51,978 bases of DNA from positions 1-51,978 of the forward strand of contig NZ_JADKRV010000019.1 in the NCBI RefSeq assembly GCF_015351025.1. The letters are read 5' to 3'. The notes beneath the pieces are model-generated. The model searched no databases. It was not told the origin of the DNA and was given only the letters and a program-made list of their open reading frames with translations. This document shows positions 8,718 to 16,622 of this stretch, in pieces (positions within the stretch are counted from its first letter, which is position 1; each line of letters starts with the position of its first letter). The DNA is from Curtobacterium sp. VKM Ac-1376. GTDB taxonomy: Bacteria; Actinomycetota; Actinomycetes; Actinomycetales; Microbacteriaceae. The position numbers were made by a program, and so were the translations under genes.

Positions 8718-10769
8718 ATGACCATCGACACACCCGCCACTCCGACGGTGGACACCGCCCTGACGGCGCTCCACCCCCTCCGCCCCCTCGCTGCAGCGGA
8801 GATCGACGCCGCGCGCAGCGTGCTCTCCGACGCGGGGCTGGTGTCGGCATCGACACGCTTCTCCTACGTGATGCTCCGTGAACCCGACAAGCGAGACGTG
8901 CTCGCCTTCGAGGCTGCGCTCGCGAACGGCACGACGCCCGAACCGCTGGTTCGTGAGGTGGGCGCGCTGCTCACCGACCTCGACACCCTCCGTCTCACGC
9001 AGGTCGTCGTCGACCTCGCCGCCGCCGCGGTGTCCGTCCGGAAGGAGCTCGACAGCGCTGTCGACGGATTCGGGCCGACCTTGGACGAGGACTTCGTGAT
9101 CGCGGATGAGATCGTCAAGTCGGACCGGGTATGGATCGAGGCGATCGGGCGGCGCGGCGTGGTCGACCTCGACACGGTGCGGACAGTGCCGCTGTCGGCC
9201 GGTGTCTTCGGGTACGAGGACGAGGTGGGCCGCCGCGTGTACCGGGTGCTCGCGTTCCAGCAGCTGTACCCGACCGACTCGGCGTGGGCACACCCGATCG
9301 ACGGCGTCGTCGCACACATCGACATCGACGCGCGCAGGGTCCTGCGTGTCGTCGAGACGCCGATCGAGCACGTGCCGCAGGAATCCGGCGATTACCTCGA
9401 CCCCCAGGTGAGCGGGCCGGAGCGGACGACTCTGAAGCCGATCGAGATCACCCAGCCGGACGGAGTGAGCTTCACCCTGAAGGACGGCGTTCTCGCATGG
9501 GAGGGCTGGAAGGTCCGCGTCGGCTTCAACGGCCGCGAGGGACTGACCCTGCACCAGCTCTCCGTCACTCAGGGTGAGGAGACGCGGCCCGTGATGTACC
9601 GCGGGTCGGTGTCCGAGATGGTCGTCAACTACGGCGACCCCACCCCGACGCACGCCTGGCAGAACTACTTCGACGTCGGCGAGTACCAGTTCGGGCGCCT
9701 CGCGAACTCGCTGGAACTCGGGTGCGACTGCCTGGGCGAGATCACCTACGTCGACGCGGTGGTCGTCGACGACCACGGCCAGCCGAAGACCATCCCGAAC
9801 GCGATCTGCATCCACGAGGAGGACTACGGCGTCCTCTGGAAGCACCGCGACGACTTCGCCGGGACCTCCGAGACCCGGCGGCAGCGGCGACTCGTGGTGT
9901 CGTTCTTCGTCACGGTCGGCAATTACGACTACGGCTTCTACTGGTACCTGTACCTGGACGGCACGATCCAGCTCGAAGGCAAGGCGACGGGGATCGTGTT
10001 CACCTCCGGTCACGACGGGGAGAACGAGTACGCGACGCCGCTCGCCCCCGGCCTCGGTGCACCGGTGCACCAGCACCTGTTCTGCGCACGGCTGGACATG
10101 ACCGTCGACGGCACGAAGAACCACGTCGACGAGATCGACGTGGCACGGGTGCCGGTCTCCGCCACCAACCCCTGGGGCAACGCGATCACCAGGACGCGTA
10201 CCCGCCTCAGGACGGAACGGCAGGCCACGCGAGACGCGGATGGCGGGCTCGGTCGTGTCTGGTCCATCGAGTCGGACGAGCGCACGAACCGGGTGGGTGA
10301 GCCCACGGCGTTCGTGCTCTACCCCGAGGGCAAGCCCACGCTCCTCACCGCCGACGACTCGTCATCGCGGAAGCGCGCCGGTTTCGCCGGACACCACCTC
10401 TGGGTGACGAAGTACGACCGCGACGAACTGTGGGCAGCCGGATACACGGTCAACCAGCACCCCGGCGGCAACGGCCTTCCGGCATACGTGGCAGGCGACC
10501 GCAGTGTCGACGGCGAGGACATCGTCCTGTGGCACACCTTCGGGTTGACGCACTTCCCGCGGCTCGAGGACTGGCCGATCATGCCGGTCGACTACGCGGG
10601 TTTCACGATGAAGCCGCACGGCTTCTTCGACCGGAACCCCACGTTGGACGTTCCGGCCTCGTTGTCCTCCCACGGTTCCTGCCACGCGGACGGGCACCAC
10701 GACGCGCAGGTCCAGGAGCCCGGCGGACACGGTGCGCCGACCGCTGGCCACGGCGACCACCAGCACTGA
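8718..10769 (+). CDS. Copper-containing primary amine oxidase (TPQ quinoprotein)
   Basis: 683 residues. It oxidises primary amines (phenethylamine, tyramine, histamine type) to aldehyde, NH3 and H2O2. The topaquinone-forming Tyr is Tyr403 in NYDYG; the copper ligands are His451 and His453 (HQH) and His612 (LTHFPRLEDWP); the catalytic base is about Asp319 (YFDVGEYQF). These positions track the well-studied Arthrobacter globiformis enzyme with an offset of about 20. There is no signal peptide, so it is probably cytoplasmic, as in Arthrobacter. The last 25 or so residues are unusual: they carry eight His in a Gly-rich tail. Aldehyde dehydrogenase, permease and AraC genes at 15.7-19.8 kb would complete an amine utilisation pathway. 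Confidence 0.95.
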   Translation: MTIDTPATPTVDTALTALHPLRPLAAAEIDAARSVLSDAGLVSASTRFSYVMLREPDKRDVLAFEAALANGTTPEPLVREVGALLTDLDTLRLTQVVVDLAAAAVSVRKELDSAVDGFGPTLDEDFVIADEIVKSDRVWIEAIGRRGVVDLDTVRTVPLSAGVFGYEDEVGRRVYRVLAFQQLYPTDSAWAHPIDGVVAHIDIDARRVLRVVETPIEHVPQESGDYLDPQVSGPERTTLKPIEITQPDGVSFTLKDGVLAWEGWKVRVGFNGREGLTLHQLSVTQGEETRPVMYRGSVSEMVVNYGDPTPTHAWQNYFDVGEYQFGRLANSLELGCDCLGEITYVDAVVVDDHGQPKTIPNAICIHEEDYGVLWKHRDDFAGTSETRRQRRLVVSFFVTVGNYDYGFYWYLYLDGTIQLEGKATGIVFTSGHDGENEYATPLAPGLGAPVHQHLFCARLDMTVDGTKNHVDEIDVARVPVSATNPWGNAITRTRTRLRTERQATRDADGGLGRVWSIESDERTNRVGEPTAFVLYPEGKPTLLTADDSSSRKRAGFAGHHLWVTKYDRDELWAAGYTVNQHPGGNGLPAYVAGDRSVDGEDIVLWHTFGLTHFPRLEDWPIMPVDYAGFTMKPHGFFDRNPTLDVPASLSSHGSCHADGHHDAQVQEPGGHGAPTAGHGDHQH

Positions 10770-10771
10770 TC

Positions 10772-11314
10772 GTGGGCGTCGAACTGGCGATGCTCGCCCC
10801 GCCGGCGCTCTCGTTCTGCTGCGCCGCCGGTGTGCGTCCATCGTGGCGCTCCGTACTACCGGCACTCGTCATGGTGCTCGCCATGGCTGCCAGTGCGGTG
10901 GCGGGCATGTCCGTCCGCTTCGGTGTGCCTCCTCGCGGCGGCGGTCACCCTGCTGTCCGCGCCGGTCGCGCTGCGCCGTCGCCAGGGGGCGGTCCACGCG
11001 ATGGACCTGCACCGTGCGCTCTCCGCTGTCGTTATGGGGGCCTGCTCGTCGGTGCGAGCGGCGACCAGATGGCGGCAGTGGGCGGACACCTGGGGAGCCT
11101 CCAGACCGTCGTCGTCGCCGGCATCGCCGGCTACCTCGTCTTCTCGGCAGTGTTGGTCGTGCGGACCATCGGTCACGGTCGAAACGACCTGGAGGCACCG
11201 ATCGCGTCGGGCGGATCGGCGCCGGTCCGCCGGCGGGTCTCCTCGGTGATGCTGCTCAGCGTTGTCGAAGTGACCGCGATGGCGGTCAGCGTTGCGTGGA
11301 TGGCGTCGATGTGA
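10772..11314 (+). pseudogene. Small integral membrane protein gene with two compensating frameshifts
   Basis: The frame beginning at GTG 10772, 2 bases after the amine oxidase stop, encodes two hydrophobic segments (LAPPALSFCCAAGV and LPALVMVLAMAASAVAG). Around 10920 sense shifts to another frame (CLLAAAVTLLSAPVALRRRQ, DLHRALSAVVMG) and around 11036 it shifts back (LLVGASGDQM, VVVAGIAGYLVFSAVLVV). A two-base loss in a GTGTG context and one missing G in a run of G at 11034-11038 would explain both. The restored product would be about 180 residues with four or five membrane segments, of unknown function, in operon with the amine oxidase. Either the gene is dead or the assembly has indel errors. 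Confidence 0.6.
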
Positions 11315-11903
11315 CCCTCGTTCGCCAGGGGAGGAGCACCGTGTCGACGACGGCACCGTGCTCCTCCGACGTCGTGGAACCCGCACCGAGCACCTCGGCG
11401 ACCTGCTGACCGGACGTCACCGACGCCAGGAGATGCACGATCCGTTCCGTGGGGGTGGCGGGGTCGAGTTCGCCGTCCTCCACCGCCTCGTCGAGGGCGA
11501 GCCGGATGCGGTCCCACCACACGGTCTCGCCGCCCATCCGTGCGGTGAGGAGCGGGCGGGTGGCCGCCCGACCCCAGAAACCGACGATGACCGCGGCTTC
11601 GTCCCGGGTCTCCTTGTCGAACGGCAAGACCTCGTGGACGACCGCATCGAAGAGTGCGAGCCCGCGGAGGCCGCTGCTGGCACGCTCGATCCGAGCCGTG
11701 GTGTTGTCGATCGTCCTGATCGCGGCCGCCTCGACGACCCTGTCGAAGTTCCGGAAGTAGTGCCAGATCGCACCGGACGCGACGCCGAGCTCGTCCGCCA
11801 GCGCCCTCGTCGTCGCCGCCTCGTAGCCGTCACGCGCGACGATCCGCAGGAAGCCGTCGACGATCTCGGCGCGGCGCTGGTCATGGTCGACGATTTTCGG
11901 CAC
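11286..11903 (-). CDS. TetR-family transcriptional regulator
   Basis: 205 residues with an N-terminal TetR helix-turn-helix: FLRIVARDGYEAATTRALADELGV, then ASGAIWHYFRNFD, at about residues 17-58. The C-terminal ligand domain is not recognisable to a specific class. The GTG start at 11903 is preceded by GGAGGATCGGAAC. Its 3' end overlaps the end of the broken membrane-protein gene by 29 bases. It lies between the amine oxidase and a permease remnant, so it may have controlled both; similar motifs (CGCTCAATA and TGCTCAACA) occur upstream of each. It may now regulate from a partly decayed locus. Confidence 0.85.
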   Translation of the reverse strand: MPKIVDHDQRRAEIVDGFLRIVARDGYEAATTRALADELGVASGAIWHYFRNFDRVVEAAAIRTIDNTTARIERASSGLRGLALFDAVVHEVLPFDKETRDEAAVIVGFWGRAATRPLLTARMGGETVWWDRIRLALDEAVEDGELDPATPTERIVHLLASVTSGQQVAEVLGAGSTTSEEHGAVVDTVLLPWRTRVTSTPSTQR

Positions 11904-12385
11904 GTTCCGATCCTCCCAGCCCCGCGGGGGCCCGTCGCGCCCCTCGCTCGTCCCATCGAAGTCGAAACGGAGAGCTTACAGAGACCACACGTCTTCCGAA
12001 CACATGCTCAACAACGTCGAGGCACCCAACAGGCGAGGAGCCGGCACATCCCACACCGCCGTCGACACCACTCCAGCGACCACCAATCAGCATTCCGCTC
12101 GCAACGGCGGCGGTGTCCCCTTCGACCACGTCGCCGCGGGTGTCATCGTGCTGCTCTTCGCCGTCGGGTCCACGGCCATGACTCACCACGTCAAGGACGC
12201 TGGTGCGTTGTGTCGTCCATCGGCGCGGCTCTGGGGAAGGCGACCGGCACCGCTGCGGCCTTGGCTGCCCGCTTCACGTACGTCGCCATCCAATCCGCAA
12301 TCGCGTGTGTGCTGACCTTCCGTAACGTGGTCGCTCGGTCCGGCCACTACCGAACCCGTCTGATCAGATCGAGGCGGTGTTCGGA
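11904..12385. other. Gene-poor stretch holding a candidate operator and a permease remnant
   Basis: This 482-base region between the TetR and ROK regulator genes has no intact gene. TCCGAACACATGCTCAACAA at 11995-12014 resembles the sequence before the amine oxidase. From about 12100 the translated frames show a decayed amino-acid permease N-terminus (separate entry). Confidence 0.6.
12100..12324 (+). pseudogene. Remnant of an APC-family amino acid permease
   Basis: In one frame the sequence reads RNGGGVPFDHVAAGVIV, LLFAVGSTAMTHHVKDAGAL; about 12206 it must shift by one base to continue as SSIGAALGKATGTAAALAAR and then FTYVAIQSAIACV. This matches the second and third membrane segments of APC permeases; the intact permease at 16580-18205 has AVGYAAMSRTVVNAGAF and then GLGRPAG at the same place. 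One lost G (TTGTG from TTGGTG) accounts for the shift. Everything after the third helix is missing. It probably was the amine permease partner of the amine oxidase. Confidence 0.6.
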
Positions 12386-12387
12386 CT

Positions 12388-13566
12388 TCAGCGTTCAGCC
12401 CTCGCGGTGAGCTCGGGCGAGGCGCTTCCCGCGGCACCCTCAGCTGGCCCGGTCGACGGGGACTCGGACAACGCGCGCCGTGCGGTCCGCAGCGCGAGGG
12501 TCGCCGCGCCCTCGGCGCCGGCCCGTCCTCCGACGGCCGCGGTCGCCAGGGTCGTGTACCCGTTCAGCTCGTCGAGACGCTCGGCGGCGGCGGCGAGGAA
12601 CGCGTCCCGACGCCCGACGGAGCCGCCGAGGACCACGAGGCCCGGGTCGACGACGGCCGCGACGAGGGCGGCGAGGTCGCCGAGCGACGAGCCGATGCGC
12701 CGGACCGCCATCCGGGCGTCGTCGTCGACGGCGGAGGCCGCGAGCAGGTCGTCGAGGCCGAGCGGGCCGCCGTGCGCCAGGAGTCCGGCTGCCCCGAGGC
12801 GTCGCTCGAGACCGAGAGGCTCCGGGTCCGTGTCCGGGCTCCAGGGGTGCGGCGCGAAAGCGATCTCGCCCGCCGCGCCGTTGACGCCCCGGACCAGCGC
12901 ACCGGCGAGCACGAGCGCGGCGCCGATGTGTCGCCCGACGTGCAGGTACGCGTACGTGTCCACGCCGGCGGCGCTCCCCGTCTCGCCCTCGGCGACGGCT
13001 GCGCAGTTGACGTCGTTCTCGATCGCCCAGGCGCCGTCAGCCGCGATCAAGGGGGTCATGCCGGCGGTCAGCCCCTCGACGTCGAACCTGTCCGGGTCAA
13101 CCGGAACGCCCGGGCGCCGGGCCGTCCCGGTGGCGAACGACGGGACGGCGGCGACCACCGCGCGGAGAGGACCGTGCGCATGCAACCGGGCGACGAGGTC
13201 GCGGGCCGTCCCGATCGCCGTCAGCACCGTGGCCGGGGCATCACGACGACCGTGGTCGCGGGCGTGACGGTCGGCAGCGAGGACCGATCCCGCGAGGTCC
13301 CGTGCGACGACGGCGACATGGCCTGCCCCGACGTCGATGCCCAGCACCCAACCGGCGTCGGGTGCGACGCCGAAGATGGTCGCAGCGCGTCCGACCGTGC
13401 CGCCGACGACCCGTAGCGGCACGACCAAGCCGAGCGCCTCGAGCTCGAGGAGCGCCGTGCGGACGGAGGGGCGGGTGACCCCGGTCGCGGTGCTGAGCTC
13501 CGGACGTGTCGCCTCGACGGCGGTGAAGAGCGCGCGGAGGACGAGGCGGGCGAGCGGGGACGGCAC
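12388..13566 (-). CDS. ROK-family transcriptional repressor (NagC/XylR type)
   Basis: 392 residues: a winged helix-turn-helix at about residues 5-55 (ATRPELSTATGVTRPSVRTALLELE) followed by a ROK domain beginning with GWVLGIDVGAGHVAVVARD. The ROK domain lacks the CxCGGxGCxE zinc motif found in the kinase at 6261-7223, which argues for a regulator that only senses sugar. The C-terminus is Ala/Ser-rich. The GTG start at 13566 follows a GGAGG site at a long distance (about 14 bases), so the start is less certain. It diverges from the SIS/BadF operon and most likely represses it. Confidence 0.85.
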   Translation of the reverse strand: MPSPLARLVLRALFTAVEATRPELSTATGVTRPSVRTALLELEALGLVVPLRVVGGTVGRAATIFGVAPDAGWVLGIDVGAGHVAVVARDLAGSVLAADRHARDHGRRDAPATVLTAIGTARDLVARLHAHGPLRAVVAAVPSFATGTARRPGVPVDPDRFDVEGLTAGMTPLIAADGAWAIENDVNCAAVAEGETGSAAGVDTYAYLHVGRHIGAALVLAGALVRGVNGAAGEIAFAPHPWSPDTDPEPLGLERRLGAAGLLAHGGPLGLDDLLAASAVDDDARMAVRRIGSSLGDLAALVAAVVDPGLVVLGGSVGRRDAFLAAAAERLDELNGYTTLATAAVGGRAGAEGAATLALRTARRALSESPSTGPAEGAAGSASPELTARAER

Positions 13567-13595
13567 GCGTTCATCGTGCCACCTCCGGGCTTGCG

Positions 13596-13624
13596 GCGAA
13601 GCCTTTGGAAAAGGTAATTTGCTT
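13596..13624. promoter_or_regulatory. AT-rich divergent promoter region with imperfect inverted repeat
   Basis: Between the ROK repressor and the SIS gene lies a notably AT-rich stretch with TTGGAAAA and TTTTTCAA as imperfect 8-base arms (7 of 8 match after reverse complement). ROK repressors such as NagC and XylR bind AT-rich inverted repeats of this kind, so it is a reasonable operator candidate. Confidence 0.35.
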
Positions 13625-13647
13625 TTTCAACCTCTTGGAAGGCAAAC

Positions 13648-14688
13648 ATGATCGAGTTGCAGCCCTTCTCCCGCACGCCCTTCGCTGACGTGGTCCGCGC
13701 CGAGCCGACGATCCTCGCCGAGGTCGTCCAGACGTTCCCGGAGACGCTCCGCGCCGCGCCGCTCGACGATCTCGTCCGTGCGCGAGACGTCCTGTTCGCC
13801 GGGATCGGAGCGAGTCATGCCGCACTCGCCGCCGCGGTGCACGTGCTGCGCACCGCCGGGGTCCGGGTGCACCGGAGCACCTGTGCTGACCTCCCGGCCG
13901 GGTCAGCCCTCGCCGACGCGGTGCTCGTGGTGTCGCAGAGCGGCCGCAGCACCGAGACGCTCGCCGCGCTCAGGGCCGCGCCGGCCGGACATCGCTGGGC
14001 GCTCACCAATGCGTCGGTGTCACCGGTCGGCAACGCGGCCGACGTCGCACTGTCGCTCGGCGGGCAGCCCGACAGCCTGGTCTCGAGTGCCGGCTACACG
14101 GGGACGGTCGCAGCACTCGGGCAGCTGGTCGACCGCTGGACCACCGGGTCCGTCGCCGGCTCTTGGGGTGCCCTGCCGGAAGTCATCGTGGAAGCCGTCG
14201 ACCGGTCGCGCGCGGTTGTCGAGGCGTTCGCCGACCACGTGGCATCGGTCGCCGCGGTCGACGTCGTCGCTTCGTCGGCACTCGTCGGCGCGGCGGAGAA
14301 CGCCGCGCTCCTGCTGCGGGAAGGGCTCGGCATCCCCGCCACGGGCACCGAGACCCGCATGTACCTGCACGGGCCGCTCGTACCCGGTCGGAACGTGGCT
14401 CGCGTGCTCATCGGTGACGATCGCGAAGGGCGACTGGTCGGTGAGCTGCCGGACCCCGACACGTCGGTTCTCCTGTTCACCGGGCCGGCGCTCGCGGCGC
14501 GAACGCCGTTCCACGTCGTGCTCCCGGACCTCCCTCCGGCGCAGCGTTCGATCGTCGCGACCGTGGTCCTGCAGCACCTCGTCCTGGCGGTCGGGGAGCG
14601 GATCGGCCGCGGCGTCCCGACGACCCTCGACGAGTTCCCGACGACCGACGACACGAAGGTGGGCATCAACGTGGAGCTGGGACGGTGA
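13648..14688 (+). CDS. SIS-domain phosphosugar-binding protein (second SIS module)
   Basis: 346 residues with two SIS domains. The first phosphosugar loops are FAGIGASHAA (near residue 52) and SQSGRSTETLAAL (near 97), both with the expected Ser clusters. The second half has VASSALVGAAENAALLLREG and a GTETRMYLHGP stretch, comparable to the EFRHG region of GlmS-like enzymes. Family members isomerise or deaminate amino-sugar phosphates or deglycate phospho-Amadori compounds. The ATG at 13648 is preceded by TTGGAAGG. The stop overlaps the GTG of a BadF-type kinase by 4 bases; a ROK repressor diverges upstream. No transporter is adjacent. Confidence 0.8.
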   Translation: MIELQPFSRTPFADVVRAEPTILAEVVQTFPETLRAAPLDDLVRARDVLFAGIGASHAALAAAVHVLRTAGVRVHRSTCADLPAGSALADAVLVVSQSGRSTETLAALRAAPAGHRWALTNASVSPVGNAADVALSLGGQPDSLVSSAGYTGTVAALGQLVDRWTTGSVAGSWGALPEVIVEAVDRSRAVVEAFADHVASVAAVDVVASSALVGAAENAALLLREGLGIPATGTETRMYLHGPLVPGRNVARVLIGDDREGRLVGELPDPDTSVLLFTGPALAARTPFHVVLPDLPPAQRSIVATVVLQHLVLAVGERIGRGVPTTLDEFPTTDDTKVGINVELGR

Positions 14689-15626
14689 TCGGGGCACCGG
14701 TCTTGGTCGGCGTCGACCTGGGCGGGACCAAGATCACGGTCTGCGTCGAGACCGCGGCCGGTCGGACCGAGCGGTCCTGGCCCTCGTCGGGTCTCTTCGA
14801 CGTAGATCTGGGCCAGCGCGGCCGACGTGTCGCCGAGCTGATCGCATCGGTGCTCGTGACCGTCGAGGCCGGCAGCTCGCCGCGCGTCGGCATCGGGGCG
14901 CACGGGTGCGACAGCGAGGAGCAGTGCGCCGCTCTGGCGGCGGGCGTGCGCGCCGGGCTCCCTGGCGCCGTCACGACGGTCGTGAACGACGCCGAACTGC
15001 TCCCGCTCAGCTCTGACGAACCGGCCGTCGGCGTCGTCTCGGGCACCGGCAGCATCGCGGTCGGACGAAGTGCGGACGGTGAGCCGATCCTCGCGGGCGG
15101 CTGGGGGTGGTTGCTCGGGGACGAGGGCGGCGCGAGCGGGATCGTCCGGGAGGCTGTGCGTGCAGTCCTCGAAGCCGTGCAGCAGGACCCGACCGATGTC
15201 GATCCGCTCATCGAAGCCGTTCGGACGGCGTTCGACGTCCCATCGGTGGCGGACCTCCCGGAGCGCGTCTCCACGATGCCGCCCGACGAGTGGGCCGATC
15301 GGTGCCGGGTGGTCTTCGCCGCCGCGGATGCCGGGTCCGTCCGGGCGCTGCGGGTCATCGACGACGCCGCTGACCACCTCCTGCACCTGGTGCAGACCCT
15401 CCGTCGACGTGGAGTCGTCTTCGGCGCGGTCGTCGCGGCCGGGAGTGTCGTGGTCCGGCAACCGCGACTCGAGCGGGCGTTCCGGGAACGGCTTAGGCTG
15501 CTGGATGCGCCGGTGCGACTCGTCGTCCTCGATCGGGCCCCGGTGCTCGGTGCGCTCCGCCTGGCGTCCCGCGGGAGATCGAGCAGTCGCTCAATATCTT
15601 TGACCGCGGTCGGTGAGGCGGGGTAG
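14685..15626 (+). CDS. BadF/BadG-type ATPase, N-acetylglucosamine kinase-like
   Basis: 313 residues of the ASKHA fold. The phosphate-1 motif is GVDLGGTKITVCVE (near residue 9), the second Asp motif VNDAELLPLS (near 103), then GVVSGTGSIAVGRS, and the BadF hallmark GGWGWLLGDEGGASG (from residue 138). Members include eukaryotic-type GlcNAc kinase and bacterial amino-sugar kinases, so phosphorylation of an amino sugar for the preceding SIS enzyme is a reasonable inference. The GTG overlaps the SIS stop (GTGA). Its 3' end contains a CGCTCAATA motif (15588-15596) that may belong to the promoter of the next gene. Confidence 0.82.
   Translation: MIGAPVLVGVDLGGTKITVCVETAAGRTERSWPSSGLFDVDLGQRGRRVAELIASVLVTVEAGSSPRVGIGAHGCDSEEQCAALAAGVRAGLPGAVTTVVNDAELLPLSSDEPAVGVVSGTGSIAVGRSADGEPILAGGWGWLLGDEGGASGIVREAVRAVLEAVQQDPTDVDPLIEAVRTAFDVPSVADLPERVSTMPPDEWADRCRVVFAAADAGSVRALRVIDDAADHLLHLVQTLRRRGVVFGAVVAAGSVVVRQPRLERAFRERLRLLDAPVRLVVLDRAPVLGALRLASRGRSSSRSISLTAVGEAG
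15588..15596 (+). promoter_or_regulatory. CGCTCAATA motif upstream of the AraC regulator
   Basis: The 9-mer CGCTCAATA found before the monooxygenase (306) and the amine oxidase (8676) also occurs here, about 80 bases before the AraC-family start, inside the last codons of the kinase gene. Being inside a coding sequence lowers confidence, but a promoter for the AraC gene has to lie about here. Confidence 0.35.
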
Positions 15627-15674
15627 CCTCCTCTCCATCGAGCGGGACGACGGAGTCCGCCGAGTGAGGTGCAC

Positions 15675-16622
15675 GTGAAGCAGACGACCAGGACCGCCGA
15701 CGCGCACGCGGTCTCGACGACCCGAGACCCGGGTCTGTTCGCGCAGGCCGTCACAGCGGCTTTCGTCCCCCTGCGGGTCGAGCGTCCGCAGCACGGCGCG
15801 TTCTGGGGGCGGCTCCGGTCCGGGCGCGCGGCCGACCTCAGTGTGACCGAGGTCGTGGCCCAGCCGCACAGGGTGGTCCGGGAACCCGAGGGCGTGCCGA
15901 ACGAAGTCGACGGCTCGTACAAACTCAGTCTGCTGCTCGCCGGCCGGGCGATCATCGCCCAGGACGGCCGTGAAGCCGTGCTCAGCCCCGGCGACCTGAC
16001 CCTGTACGAGACGAACCGGCCGTACCTCCTGGAGACGGATGAACCGTTCTCGATGGTGGTCCTGATGTTCCCTCGCCGCGGGCTCGGGCTCCCGCGTCAC
16101 CGCGTCGACGAGCTGACCGCGGTGCGAATGGGAGGCGAGGCCGGCGTCGCCGACCTCGTCCGTCCCTTCGTCGCCCGGTTGCCGATGCACCTCGCCGACC
16201 TGGACGGACCGGCAGGTGTCCGGATCGCCCACAGCACCGTCGAACTCGTGTCGACGCTCGTCGCCGAACGGGCCGGCCCCTCGCCGGATCCCCGTCGCGA
16301 GCTCGTCGAACGCTGCAAGCGCTGGATGGAGGACCGGCTGTCGCATCCGGACCTGGCCCCAGGTTCGGTCGCCGCGGCGCACTTCGTCTCCACACGCCAA
16401 CTGCACGCGCTGTTCCACGAACAGGGGGAGACGGTGTCCGGATGGCTCCGCGGACGACGGCTCGAACGCTGCCGGGCGGACCTGCTCGACCCCGCCCTGT
16501 CAAACCAGCCGGTCGCCGCTATCGCGTCCCACTGGGGCTTCGTCGACCCGACGCACTTCAGCAGGCTCTTCCGCGCGACCTACGGCTGTCCGCCGCGGTC
16601 CCTCCGCACCCGTCCGGCCTGA
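15675..16622 (+). CDS. AraC-family transcriptional activator (FeaR-like)
   Basis: 315 residues. An N-terminal AraC-binding-like cupin domain (with SYKLSLLLAGRAIIAQDGRE and LSPGDLTLYETNRPY) is followed by a C-terminal double helix-turn-helix: SVAAAHFVSTRQLHALF and IASHWGFVDPTHFSRLFRA. This arrangement is that of FeaR, which activates amine oxidase and phenylacetaldehyde dehydrogenase genes in E. coli; the neighbouring permease and aldehyde dehydrogenase support such a role here. Two in-frame GTG codons compete: 15669 and 15675. The GAGG at 66-69 of that hundred suits 15675. The 3' end overlaps the convergent permease gene by 43 bases. Confidence 0.85.
   Translation: MKQTTRTADAHAVSTTRDPGLFAQAVTAAFVPLRVERPQHGAFWGRLRSGRAADLSVTEVVAQPHRVVREPEGVPNEVDGSYKLSLLLAGRAIIAQDGREAVLSPGDLTLYETNRPYLLETDEPFSMVVLMFPRRGLGLPRHRVDELTAVRMGGEAGVADLVRPFVARLPMHLADLDGPAGVRIAHSTVELVSTLVAERAGPSPDPRRELVERCKRWMEDRLSHPDLAPGSVAAAHFVSTRQLHALFHEQGETVSGWLRGRRLERCRADLLDPALSNQPVAAIASHWGFVDPTHFSRLFRATYGCPPRSLRTRPA

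Noticed and set aside
14094..15461. Long minus-strand frame opposite the SIS and BadF-kinase genes
   Set aside because: Low-complexity translation without motifs; plus-strand genes have clear families and GTGA coupling.
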